Shown here: piece after piece, positions 1 through 6,887 of the stretch | Position numbering within the stretch: position 1 is the first letter of the stretch | Layout: each line of letters begins with the position of its first letter | Assembly (NCBI GenBank): GCA_041490205.1 | Contig: JBGPSQ010000062.1 | Location: 1-12,856 of the forward strand | Reading direction: 5' to 3' | DNA length: 12,856 bases | Origin: DATDDB01 sp041490205 | GTDB taxonomy: Bacteria > Pseudomonadota > Gammaproteobacteria > Burkholderiales > Gallionellaceae | The notes under the pieces: generated by a model | The model's input: only the letters and a program-made list of their open reading frames with translations | What the model was told of the DNA's origin: nothing | The model's database searches: none | Position numbers and translations under genes: made by a program

Positions 1-533
1 ATTTGTTCGGGCGACATGTACAGGGGCGAGCCCAGGATTACCCCGGTCCGCGTGTGCAGCAATGAGGAAGCCATTCTTGCGATGCCGAAGTCGCACACTT
101 TGACGTGGTTATTCTTCAGCAGCATGATATTGGAAGGCTTGATGTCACGATGCACGACACCATGCTCATGCGCAAAATGCAGCCCGGCTGCGGCCTGGAT
201 TGCGATGTTCAGCGCCTCATCGATCGTGACGCGCTTATCGTGTTCCAGGTCGTGCCCTTCCAGGAGCTCCATGGCGATGTATGCCGTATCGCCGGCCTCG
301 CCCAAGTCGTGGATGGTCACCAGGTTGGGGTGGTTCAGGCGTCCTGCGGCCTTGGCTTCCTGGTAGAAGCGCGCCTCATAGCGCACCCTTTCATCGTCGG
401 TCAGCACCTGGAGGTCTATGGCCTTGATGGCGACCAGCCGTTCAATGAGCGGATCTCGCGCCTTATAGACGATACCCATGGAGCCGCGACCCAATTGTTC
501 GATTATTTCGTACCGTCCCAGATGTCTCTCCAT
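1..533 (-). CDS. Ser/Thr protein kinase, N-terminal part (cut by window edge)
   Basis: This is the start of a eukaryotic-type (Hanks) Ser/Thr protein kinase. The reading frame is open for 177 codons and leaves the window just after the MSPEQ motif of the activation segment. Visible parts are the glycine loop LGRGSMG, the ATP-binding lysine in VAIK, the alpha-C glutamate in YQEAKAAG, the catalytic loop HRDIKPSN and the metal-binding DFG, so the visible half looks catalytically intact. The ATG at 533-531 is preceded by an AAGG sequence six bases upstream. It lies 78 bases downstream of the kinase-GGDEF gene and is clearly its paralogue at protein and DNA level, so a tandem duplication is likely. 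Whether it also carries membrane helices and a GGDEF domain cannot be seen here. The kinase assignment is certain; the full architecture is unknown. Confidence 0.93.
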   Translation of the reverse strand, partial: MERHLGRYEIIEQLGRGSMGIVYKARDPLIERLVAIKAIDLQVLTDDERVRYEARFYQEAKAAGRLNHPNLVTIHDLGEAGDTAYIAMELLEGHDLEHDKRVTIDEALNIAIQAAAGLHFAHEHGVVHRDIKPSNIMLLKNNHVKVCDFGIARMASSLLHTRTGVILGSPLYMSPEQ

Positions 534-611
534 CACCGCCCTTAATTCCAATTTGCCGAAAACAGGCTACAGCATATCGCAAGACTTTCTTCTGTCAACA
601 TCTGGCTTCAG

Positions 612-2321
612 TCAACCTCTGGCCGCTCCGCCATGGCCGCTTGCCTGGGCGACGTGCATGGCGCTCTCGGCCTTGTTGAAGACCTCGGAGATGGATGCGG
701 GGGGCTGGTCCACGGTCACGTATCCTATGCTGGTGGAAACAGGAAGCGCAGCCTTCTTCATCAGGGTGGCGATTTTCACGGAAAGCTCCTTGCAGAATTG
801 CTCGCATCCGGGTTCCTCGGTATTCGGCATCAGGATCGCGAACTCATCTCCTCCCAGCCGGGCAGCAATGTCGGTTTCCCGGATATGTTCATTCAGAATC
901 TTTGCAAGGAGCTTCAAGGCTTCATCCCCGGCCTGGTACCCATTGGCATCATTCAATTCCTTGAGATTGTCCACGTCGATAAAGGCAAATGAAAAAGTGC
1001 CTCCGTTGCGTTTTTGCCTCGAAATCTCCATCTCGGTCAGGGATTCGAAAGTCAGCCGGTTGCGCAGCCCGGTCAACCCGTCAAAGGATGCCAGACGCCC
1101 AACCTCCAGAAAGTTGATGCGAGCGACCCGGGACACATAAACAATCAGGGTATTTGACAGGAGCACCAATAATCCCAGGACGATCTGTGAAAACAGCGGC
1201 AGCGTGGGGTCGAACACGAGCGATAGGCCCTGGAGAGACAGCGATAAAATGACGGCGACATATATCAGATGCTTCTGACTGCAATGGAAGCTAACCATGA
1301 CCAGCGGGAATATGTAAAGCATATGCACCTGAATCGTGGCATCCGTAGCCAGGTCAAACAAAAAGATCAGCGCAATGGAAAGATAGGTGACTGCCGCGAC
1401 CATGCCTTCCGGAAGAGCCCCGGGGATGGCCAGGCGTTTCAGGCGGCTGAAATCCATGCCGAACACGGCAAGATGTTCAAGACCCGGTTTGGCATTCAAA
1501 AGCTTATCGCGGCACGAGCGCAAATCGTCCGCCAGTTCCCTGGTATTCACGTAACGATGCTGCGGTTTTTTTGCGAGGCATTTGAAAATGATGTCGTCCA
1601 TCATGCCCGGCACATGAGGATTCAATGAACTCGGCTTGCGCGGCATTTCATTGACGATCTGGTACATGACGGAATTGGCATCGTCGCCGGTGAACGGGCG
1701 GCGTCCGGTAAGGAGCTGATATAGCACGATGCCGAAAGAAAAAATGTCGGAGCGGGAATCGATGCCGGATGACAGGACCTGTTCGGGCGACATGTACAAG
1801 GGCGAGCCCATGATCATCCCGGTGCGCGTGAGCGTCAGCGAGGAATCCATTTTGGCGATGCCGAAGTCGGCGATCTTGACGCTGTTGTCGTTCAACACCA
1901 TGATGTTGGAGGGTTTGATGTCGCGGTGCACGATGCCGTGCTCATGCGCAAAGGCCAGCCCGTCCGCCACCTGGATTGCGATATTCAGCGCCTTTTCGAC
2001 CGGCATGCGCTGCATCTCGTCGACATCGTTGTGCAACTCGCACCCTTCGAGAAGCTCCATTGCGATGTAAGCCACGTCGCCGCTTTCCCCCAGATCGTGG
2101 ATGGTGACGATGTTGGGGTGGTTCAGGCAGCCTGCCGCCTTGGCCTCCTGGTAGAAGCGCGCCTCGTATTCCTGCCTTTTCCGGGGATCCAGACCATGGA
2201 GATTGATGGACTTGATTGCGACATTGCGCTCGATAAGCGGGTCGATGGCTTTGTATACGATGCCCATGGAACCCCGCCCCAGTTCTTCGAGAATTTCGTA
2301 GCGTCCCAGATGGCTCAGCAT
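612..2321 (-). CDS. Membrane Ser/Thr protein kinase - GGDEF diguanylate cyclase fusion
   Basis: This 569-residue protein joins a Hanks-type kinase to a diguanylate cyclase. Kinase (about 7-270): glycine loop LGRGSMG at 14-20, Lys37, Glu59, HRD at 132-134, DFG at 152-154, SPEQ at 178-181. Four predicted membrane helices follow at about 307-325, 331-348, 351-370 and 376-397; the second holds an LYIFP motif common in membrane sensor regions. GGDEF domain (about 405-565): DGLTGLRNR at 414-422, metal-binding FIDVD at 447-451, intact GGDEF at 490-494, and an inhibitory-site RxxD (RETD, 481-484) exactly five residues before it. Both enzymes therefore look active, and the cyclase should be feedback-inhibited by c-di-GMP. 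I chose the ATG at 2321 because AAGGAA lies just upstream and the protein then starts like its paralogue. An in-frame start at 2381 would overlap moeA. The gene begins 19 bases after moeA. How kinase and cyclase communicate is unknown. Confidence 0.93.
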   Translation of the reverse strand: MLSHLGRYEILEELGRGSMGIVYKAIDPLIERNVAIKSINLHGLDPRKRQEYEARFYQEAKAAGCLNHPNIVTIHDLGESGDVAYIAMELLEGCELHNDVDEMQRMPVEKALNIAIQVADGLAFAHEHGIVHRDIKPSNIMVLNDNSVKIADFGIAKMDSSLTLTRTGMIMGSPLYMSPEQVLSSGIDSRSDIFSFGIVLYQLLTGRRPFTGDDANSVMYQIVNEMPRKPSSLNPHVPGMMDDIIFKCLAKKPQHRYVNTRELADDLRSCRDKLLNAKPGLEHLAVFGMDFSRLKRLAIPGALPEGMVAAVTYLSIALIFLFDLATDATIQVHMLYIFPLVMVSFHCSQKHLIYVAVILSLSLQGLSLVFDPTLPLFSQIVLGLLVLLSNTLIVYVSRVARINFLEVGRLASFDGLTGLRNRLTFESLTEMEISRQKRNGGTFSFAFIDVDNLKELNDANGYQAGDEALKLLAKILNEHIRETDIAARLGGDEFAILMPNTEEPGCEQFCKELSVKIATLMKKAALPVSTSIGYVTVDQPPASISEVFNKAESAMHVAQASGHGGAARG

Positions 2322-2340
2322 TTCGTTTCCTTGTCGCCGG

Positions 2341-3624
2341 TCAAAACAACTGTACGTCAACCGTGTTTCCCGGCTCAACATTTCCCTGCGGCACGGGCAA
2401 GACGATAAAACAGTTGGCGCGGCTCATCGAACTGAGGATGCCCGATCCCTGTTCCCCCGTGGTGCGCACGGAGAAAGCGCCGGTTTCATCCTGAGTCAGA
2501 ATGCCGCGCTGAAATTCGGTGCGCCCCGGCGATTTCTTCACCCGTTCGGTGCATACCGCCTTGAGGGTGAAAGCCGGTTTCGGCTGCTGCCCCATCAGAA
2601 TGCGCAGCGCGTCGGACACGAACTGTTTGAACGTGACCATGACCGCAACGGGATTTCCGGGCAGGCCGAAGAAATGGCTGTTGCCTATTTTGCCGTAAGC
2701 CAGAGGACGTCCCGGTTTCATGGCGATTTTCCAGAACACGACCTCGCCGATTTCGGCCAGCAGTTCCTTGATGTAGTCCGCCTCGCCCACCGATACACCG
2801 CCGCTGGTGATGATCACATCGGCATTTGCAGCCGCGTCCAGCAGGGCCGATTTGATGGCGACCCGGTCATCGCGGATGTTGCCCATGTCCATGATTTCCA
2901 CGCCGCCCAATTCGCACAACATGCCGTAAAGGGAATAGCGGTTGCTGTCGAAAATGCGTCCGGGCGTTGGCGGAATTCCGGGTTGCAGCAACTCGTCGCC
3001 GGTGGAAAAAATCGCCACGCGCAATTTCCTGAAAACCGCAGCCTTGTCCAGCCCCAGGGAAGCCAACAGGCCCATCTCCGCGGCGCGCATCACTTGCCCG
3101 GCGCGCAAGGCGGTTACGCCAAACTGCATGTCTTCGCCCGCCCGCCGGATATTCTGCCCCGGCTTGTGCCCGCTGCCGCCGATGGCGATCTCCGCTCCAT
3201 CGGAAGTTACATGCTCCTGCATCACAACGGTGTCGCCGCCCTCCGGGATCAGCGCGCCGGTCATGATGCGCACGCACTCTCCTTTGGATACCTTGCCGCC
3301 GAAGGGATGGCCGGCCAGGCTGTTGCCGGTCACGCGCAGCCTGACTGCGCCGCCTTGCAGGTCGGCATGGCGCAATGCATATCCGTCCATGGCGGAATAA
3401 TCATGCGGCGGCACATCCATGGGGGAAGACACGTCGGCGGCAAGGGTACGCATGAAGGCTTTGTGCAGCCCCACGGTTTCCTTCCCGGAAACCGGAATCA
3501 GGAATTGCCGGATGAATTGCCGCGCCTGCTCCACCGGCATGGTGTCCGGATCGTAATCGTCCCTCGCCGCGAGTTGCGGCAACATGCCGGTTACCGCCTG
3601 AGCGGTGCGTTTTGTACTGTTCAT
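2341..3624 (-). CDS. moeA: MoeA, molybdopterin molybdenumtransferase
   Basis: MoeA inserts molybdate into adenylated molybdopterin, the last general step of molybdenum cofactor synthesis, in the cytoplasm. The 427-residue protein has the family's usual order. The N-terminal domain carries PPHDYSAMDGYA at 72-83, followed by the GGDTVVMQE segment (129-137). The MoCF/MogA-like domain holds STGDELL (207-213), SGGVSVGEADY (274-284), MKPGRPLA (302-309) and GLPGNPV (320-326). A beta-rich C-terminal domain completes it. The N-terminus is about 20 residues longer than usual before the MPVEQAR segment. The ATG at 3624 has AGG six bases upstream, and Met14 is an alternative start. A CRP-type palindrome covers the ribosome binding site. 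The gene follows a formate dehydrogenase fragment by 26 bases and precedes the kinase-GGDEF gene by 19 bases. No intact molybdoenzyme is in the window. Confidence 0.96.
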   Translation of the reverse strand: MNSTKRTAQAVTGMLPQLAARDDYDPDTMPVEQARQFIRQFLIPVSGKETVGLHKAFMRTLAADVSSPMDVPPHDYSAMDGYALRHADLQGGAVRLRVTGNSLAGHPFGGKVSKGECVRIMTGALIPEGGDTVVMQEHVTSDGAEIAIGGSGHKPGQNIRRAGEDMQFGVTALRAGQVMRAAEMGLLASLGLDKAAVFRKLRVAIFSTGDELLQPGIPPTPGRIFDSNRYSLYGMLCELGGVEIMDMGNIRDDRVAIKSALLDAAANADVIITSGGVSVGEADYIKELLAEIGEVVFWKIAMKPGRPLAYGKIGNSHFFGLPGNPVAVMVTFKQFVSDALRILMGQQPKPAFTLKAVCTERVKKSPGRTEFQRGILTQDETGAFSVRTTGEQGSGILSSMSRANCFIVLPVPQGNVEPGNTVDVQLF

Positions 3625-3640
3625 TGTGACCTATATCACG
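3625..3640. promoter_or_regulatory. CRP-type palindrome over the moeA ribosome binding site
   Basis: The bases TGTGA-N6-TCACG match the CRP-family half-site consensus TGTGA-N6-TCACA at nine of ten positions. The site sits immediately before the moeA ATG and includes its AGG ribosome binding sequence. A protein bound here would block rather than activate moeA. About 0.4 matches this good are expected by chance in a window this size, so position is the main argument. Confidence 0.3.
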
Positions 3641-3650
3641 TTGAAATGGA

Positions 3651-3842
3651 TTAGCGGAATGCGACATCATGCACCTTGGCGCAAGATAGGTTCAGCACGG
3701 ATGCAACCTGCGCGATACATTCCAGGGAAATATGCGTAAACGCATCTTGGATTCCGGGCAATAACGGCAGCAGGGTTTGTGGACGATGGGCAGTAGCCGA
3801 AAAAATGGCAGCGGCCCGTTCATGGTTGCAGAAATGACTCAT
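3651..3842 (-). pseudogene. Truncated fdsG-like fragment (formate dehydrogenase gamma / NuoE family)
   Basis: The 63-residue product resembles the N-terminal helical part of the NuoE-like gamma subunit of NAD-dependent formate dehydrogenase (FdsG). Characteristic stretches are LLPLLPGIQDAF (about 23-34) and the ALNLS-A-VH-V-like segment SVLNLSCAKVHDV. FdsG proteins are normally about 150-170 residues and carry four cysteines for a [2Fe-2S] cluster in the C-terminal thioredoxin-like part. Here translation stops right after the point where the family continues HGVVTFYHDF, so the whole cluster domain is missing. The start is well preserved: the ATG at 3842 has GAGGTGA four bases upstream. I infer a remnant of a formate dehydrogenase operon left by a deletion that now ends at moeA. 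A functional small protein is possible but less likely. The family resemblance is from recall and was not searched. Confidence 0.68.
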
Positions 3843-4116
3843 GCCGTCACCTCATGTATCCGAACCGGCGGACTCAGGTTTCCATGGTATTACTTTTCAC
3901 AGTTGAATGGAACGGATATTGTCTTATTCCAGACACATTCGGTAAAACTACTCATTCCACCCCAGTCATTGCGTCAACGGCTCTGTCTGGTAAGGTGTGG
4001 CAACAGCAAACAGCGCTGTTCAGGAACGAGATAATTCGATCTCATTGCCCAGGTCGATCGAATTTTCTCGGGGAGTGTTATGATGAAAAAAGTTGGTCAC
4101 ATCGGGAAAACATTGC

Positions 4117-4545
4117 ATGAAAATCGTGAAAACATTAGCGCTGGCCTGTCTCAAGTCTACTTCAGTCCTGCTGTTGTCATCCACACTCATATTGTTTTCC
4201 GGAGCCTGTGCGGCGGAAGGCCCAGACAATACGGCACAACAGGAAATATCTCACTTGTTTACCTACCTGGGAAGCTCCGGATGCCAATTCAGCCGCAACG
4301 GCTCCTGGTACACCCCCCAGGAGGCAGTGGACCACCTGAACGAAAAATACCAATACCTGCTCGGGAAAAACCGAATCGCTTCGGCGGAAGATTTTATCGC
4401 GGGGGCCGCCTCCAAAAGCAGCATGAGCGGGATGACGTACCTGGTCAAGTGCGGGAACGCCGCACCGGTTGAGAGCGCGAGCTGGTTTCGCGCAGAGCTT
4501 GAAAAATACCGGAAAACCGCCCCTAAGGTCTCCAGCAAGCCGTAG
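4117..4545 (+). CDS. Exported DUF5329 family protein
   Basis: This 142-residue protein fits the DUF5329 family of small proteobacterial secreted proteins with no known function. Family-like features are the early GSSGCQFSRNGSWY segment, a central helix with AVDHLNEKY, the AEDFIAGAASKSSMSG stretch and a late WFRAELEKYR helix. The two mature-domain cysteines (in SGCQF and VKCGN) could form a disulphide. Residues 1-32 form a signal peptide (MKIVKTLALAC..., hydrophobic to about 27) with an ACA-AEG signal peptidase I site. The cysteine at 31 does not sit in a good lipobox. I chose the ATG at 4117 because the signal peptide starts there; only a GGGA nine bases upstream could serve as its ribosome site. 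A TTG at 4093 would add eight residues. It is the only plus-strand gene in this part and converges on ybiB. Confidence 0.78.
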   Translation: MKIVKTLALACLKSTSVLLLSSTLILFSGACAAEGPDNTAQQEISHLFTYLGSSGCQFSRNGSWYTPQEAVDHLNEKYQYLLGKNRIASAEDFIAGAASKSSMSGMTYLVKCGNAAPVESASWFRAELEKYRKTAPKVSSKP

Positions 4546-4568
4546 CGTATTTCATTGTTGCCGACCGC

Positions 4569-4591
4569 AAAAACTATCGGAACTGATAGTT
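4569..4591 (-). terminator. Rho-independent terminator of the trpD2/ybiB gene
   Basis: On the minus strand a perfect 7-base stem, AACTATC-AGTTCC-GATAGTT, runs straight into further T residues, giving five in a row at 4573-4569. It lies 45 bases after the ybiB stop codon. The stem is AT-rich and therefore weak. It also lies just beyond the end of the convergent DUF5329 gene, but on the plus strand it has no T-run. Confidence 0.6.
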
Positions 4592-4635
4592 CGAAGTGGA
4601 GCCAGTCAATCGCATCCTATTCGCTTACCAGGTTG

Positions 4636-5613
4636 TTAAACTCGCTTGCGCTTCTGCCACATCGCCTCAGCCATTTTCTGCGCCGCTTCGATGCTGTCTG
4701 CCCGCCCAAGAGAGCGCAAGGCAATCGCGGCGGTGCCGGTGACGGCGGCCTGACCATATTCGTCGTCGATCTCGCCGCGCCAGAGTTGCGCCAGGCGCGC
4801 CACGTCCATGGCATCATCCTTCATGTGGCGGCTGGCGAATAGCGCAGGCCATTCCTCTTCCAGCGCCCGGCCCTTGAGTACCAGCTTCACCGTGCAGTCT
4901 GCATCCGGGTTGCGCTCGGCCTCGCCGCCTTCGCCCTTGAACACCGCGAGATTCTTGTCGCCGAGCAGGACGGCTGCCTGCTGATGGGTGTCGTCGTAGC
5001 CGGGATGGAAAATGCCCATGATGGAGGCAGGCGCGCCAAACGGGTTGAGCATGCGGATGACGGTATGCACCGGCGAGCGCAGGCCGAGCACGGGCTTGAG
5101 GTCGAGTATGCGCTCCAGCTCCGGGCTGATCGCGTGCAGCGGCAGGAAGGCGAATTTCGTCTTGGTGATCTTGTCCGCGGCATCGGCCATGGAAGCGGCG
5201 GGCTCAATGCCGAGCGCCTGCAATGCCTGCGGGACGAATACGCGGCCCGCGATGCCGCCGCCTATGCCGTGCATCAGCACGGAGATGCCATGGCTGGACA
5301 ACAGCAGTGCCGAGAGCAGATACCAGGGCAACTGGCGGCGCTTGCCTGCATAAGTCGCCCAGTCGAGGTCAACGGCGGGCAGTCCGGTCGGCAGGTGCAG
5401 CGAGGCGCGCGCCGCCTGCACGAATCCCGCGACCTCGGCGGGCGTTTCTTCCTTGACGCGCATCAGCATCAGGAATGCGCCCAACTGCACTGGCTCGACT
5501 TTTCCCGCGAGGATCATTTCCAGCGCCTGTTGCGCCTCTTGCTGGGTCAGGTCGCGCGAACCTTTCCGTCCCTTGCCGAGCATCTGTATGTATTGTGCGA
5601 ATGGGTGTTCCAT
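4636..5613 (-). CDS. ybiB: TrpD2/YbiB family protein (anthranilate phosphoribosyltransferase-like, nucleic-acid binding)
   Basis: This 325-residue protein has the fold and layout of anthranilate phosphoribosyltransferase but matches the YbiB/TrpD2 branch. E. coli YbiB binds nucleic acid without sequence preference rather than acting in tryptophan synthesis. Visible here are an N-terminal helical domain (about 5-70, with DLTQQEAQQALEMILAGKV) and the glycine-rich loop MHGIGGG at 114-120, which stands where TrpD has its PRPP-binding GTGGD loop. A FAFLPLHAISPEL segment and a long C-terminal alpha/beta part follow. No other trp gene is nearby. The ATG at 5613 begins the typical N-terminus, but no good ribosome site precedes it. 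It seems to be a single-gene unit with its own promoter candidate and terminator. E. coli ybiB is in a LexA-regulated operon; I find no LexA box here. Confidence 0.85.
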   Translation of the reverse strand: MEHPFAQYIQMLGKGRKGSRDLTQQEAQQALEMILAGKVEPVQLGAFLMLMRVKEETPAEVAGFVQAARASLHLPTGLPAVDLDWATYAGKRRQLPWYLLSALLLSSHGISVLMHGIGGGIAGRVFVPQALQALGIEPAASMADAADKITKTKFAFLPLHAISPELERILDLKPVLGLRSPVHTVIRMLNPFGAPASIMGIFHPGYDDTHQQAAVLLGDKNLAVFKGEGGEAERNPDADCTVKLVLKGRALEEEWPALFASRHMKDDAMDVARLAQLWRGEIDDEYGQAAVTGTAAIALRSLGRADSIEAAQKMAEAMWQKRKRV

Positions 5614-5676
5614 GGCGTTTGCGTATGAAATTATGGGAAGCTTTATTGCGAACTGTTAATCAGAAACTGCTTATAT

Positions 5677-5705
5677 ACTGTACCTGAACTTTTCCTGCCA
5701 GGCAA
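5677..5705 (-). promoter_or_regulatory. Candidate sigma-70 promoter for ybiB
   Basis: On the minus strand TTGCCT (5705-5700) and TACAGT (5682-5677) are spaced by 17 bases. Each matches four of six consensus bases. Transcription would start about 60 bases before the ybiB ATG, and an overlapping AT-rich TATATAA could serve as an alternative -10. Confidence 0.33.
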
Positions 5706-5718
5706 TTTTTATGGCAGG
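5694..5718. repeat. Inverted repeat between the DUF1287 and ybiB genes
   Basis: The arms CCTGCCA (5694-5700) and TGGCAGG (5712-5718) are a perfect 7-base match around an 11-base loop that contains five T residues. It lies 25 bases beyond the end of the DUF1287 operon. It may help end that transcript, but no T-run follows the stem on either strand. It also overlaps the -35 box proposed for ybiB. Confidence 0.45.
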
Positions 5719-5742
5719 CAGGGTATGCGAGGCTTGCTGACT

Positions 5743-6345
5743 TCATGGAGGGGCGTAACGGTAATGCCCCGTGATCGGAAACATGAAAAGCATGTCCTCT
5801 ATCTGCGGGCCGCGACCAATATTGTGCACGATATAGGGTGCGCCGGAGGGTGACTTCTGGCCGGTGACGATGCCGATATGGGGCAGGTTGGGCGGCACTT
5901 TCCAGGTTACCAGGTCGCCTGCCCGGTAATCGTCCGGGTTGTGCGACGCCGGCAATGCGGCCCCGGTGCGCAGGAAGAATGTTTGCAGATTGGGAACGCG
6001 CCTGTGATCTATGTTGGTATCCGGCCCCTTCAGCTTCCATAGCTGCGGATAAGACCTGAAATGGCGCTGCATATCCTCATGCACCTTGACTTGCAGGTCG
6101 ACGCCCAGCTTGCGGTAGGCGCGGATCACCACGTCGGCGCAAACCCCCAATGATTCCGGGACATCGCCGCCCGGATAGGCAATGCGCCGGTATGAGCTGT
6201 CATACGTGACCTTGGAGCGGGTTTGTTCGATTGCGGCCTCGACCAATCGACCGGCATAGAGCTCAGTCACATCCTTGTGCTGGGAAAATGCCGCTTGGGG
6301 CAGGAGCAACGCCATTATTAGCGCGAATACATGGCTATTCCTCAT
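5743..6345 (-). CDS. Exported DUF1287 family protein
   Basis: This 200-residue protein belongs to the DUF1287 family (E. coli YijF type), whose function is not established. Residues 1-21 form a signal peptide (MRNSHVFALIMALLLPQAAFS, written here in full only to place the cut after AFS), so it acts in the periplasm. Family hallmarks are RIAYPGGDVP (54-63), GVCADVVIRAY (67-77), HEDM (89-92), NIDHRRVPNLQTFF (111-124), GDLVTW (143-148), LPHIGIV (154-160) and HNIG (174-177). The invariant Cys69 and His156 are arranged as in NlpC/P60-like cysteine peptidases, so wall or peptide hydrolysis is possible; that is inference. The ATG at 6345 overlaps the upstream membrane gene by 11 bases, which suggests coupled translation. 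In-frame starts further upstream would place extra residues before the signal peptide. Confidence 0.85.
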   Translation of the reverse strand: MRNSHVFALIMALLLPQAAFSQHKDVTELYAGRLVEAAIEQTRSKVTYDSSYRRIAYPGGDVPESLGVCADVVIRAYRKLGVDLQVKVHEDMQRHFRSYPQLWKLKGPDTNIDHRRVPNLQTFFLRTGAALPASHNPDDYRAGDLVTWKVPPNLPHIGIVTGQKSPSGAPYIVHNIGRGPQIEDMLFMFPITGHYRYAPP

Positions 6346-6871
6346 TTTGAACACCATCCACGAAGTTCTTAACGGTACGAACAGCATCGCGCCGCCACAG
6401 GTAAATCGCCCAGACAATGATGGCAAGCTCAAACCCATATGTCCAATGGATGATGTAATTCAGCCACCACGGGCTGTAGCGCGCGGTGACGGTGAATAAT
6501 GCATAGGGCTGGTTCACGAAAGGCGCGAACCACCAGATGTTGCCGACGACGGTGTCGAGCACCATGTGGATCATCCCATTGACAGCGAAAATAACGGCGA
6601 GAGCAGCGTACTGTCTTGCGCGTCCCAAATAAAGCCAGGCTGTCGAGACCAGCAGCAGGATCAGCCACAAGATGGGGAAATGCGGCCAAAAGGTGTGGTG
6701 GAGATGCTGCCGCTCGTCGATCAGGTAGAAATACAGGAGGTCAAAATCCGGTGCCACGGCGCCCAGCAGTGCCGCGATCAAGAAAGGCCGGAATGGTGCG
6801 CCCTGAGTTGCAAGCCGGGGAAATAGAAGTTTTGCGGCGACATAGCCTGCGGGCAGGTGAGCTGTGAGCAT
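6335..6871 (-). CDS. YdjM/DUF457-type membrane-bound metal-dependent hydrolase
   Basis: This 178-residue protein is mostly hydrophobic, with four or five likely membrane helices (about 30-50, 66-82, 88-106, 112-125 and 145-162). It has the metal-ligand pattern of the YdjM/DUF457 family of inner-membrane proteins. The pattern comprises MLTAHLPAGY at the start with His5, PDFD at 41-44, HLHHTFWPH at 56-64, and H-x3-D at 102-106 (HMVLD). The family is annotated as metal-dependent hydrolase; E. coli YdjM is SOS-induced, but no substrate is known. The ATG at 6871 begins the conserved N-terminus and lies 16 bases after the upstream gene. A frame open further upstream (to 7084) encodes nothing family-like and overlaps that gene. 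It belongs to the four-gene envelope-type operon. Confidence 0.8.
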   Translation of the reverse strand: MLTAHLPAGYVAAKLLFPRLATQGAPFRPFLIAALLGAVAPDFDLLYFYLIDERQHLHHTFWPHFPILWLILLLVSTAWLYLGRARQYAALAVIFAVNGMIHMVLDTVVGNIWWFAPFVNQPYALFTVTARYSPWWLNYIIHWTYGFELAIIVWAIYLWRRDAVRTVKNFVDGVQNEE

Positions 6872-6887
6872 GGGCTGGGTCGTCTCG

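Noticed and set aside
2674..3654. A 326-codon plus-strand open frame
   Set aside because: It runs antisense across moeA, gives a His/Gln/Arg-rich peptide with no family character, and moeA is certain.
4984..5628. A 214-codon plus-strand open frame
   Set aside because: It is antisense to ybiB and has the skewed composition typical of a shadow frame in GC-rich coding DNA.
5662..5690. Possible LexA box upstream of ybiB (E. coli ybiB is SOS-regulated)
   Set aside because: The area has TATATACTGTA-like half-site text, but no CTGT-N8-ACAG or CTG-N10-CAG arrangement is present.
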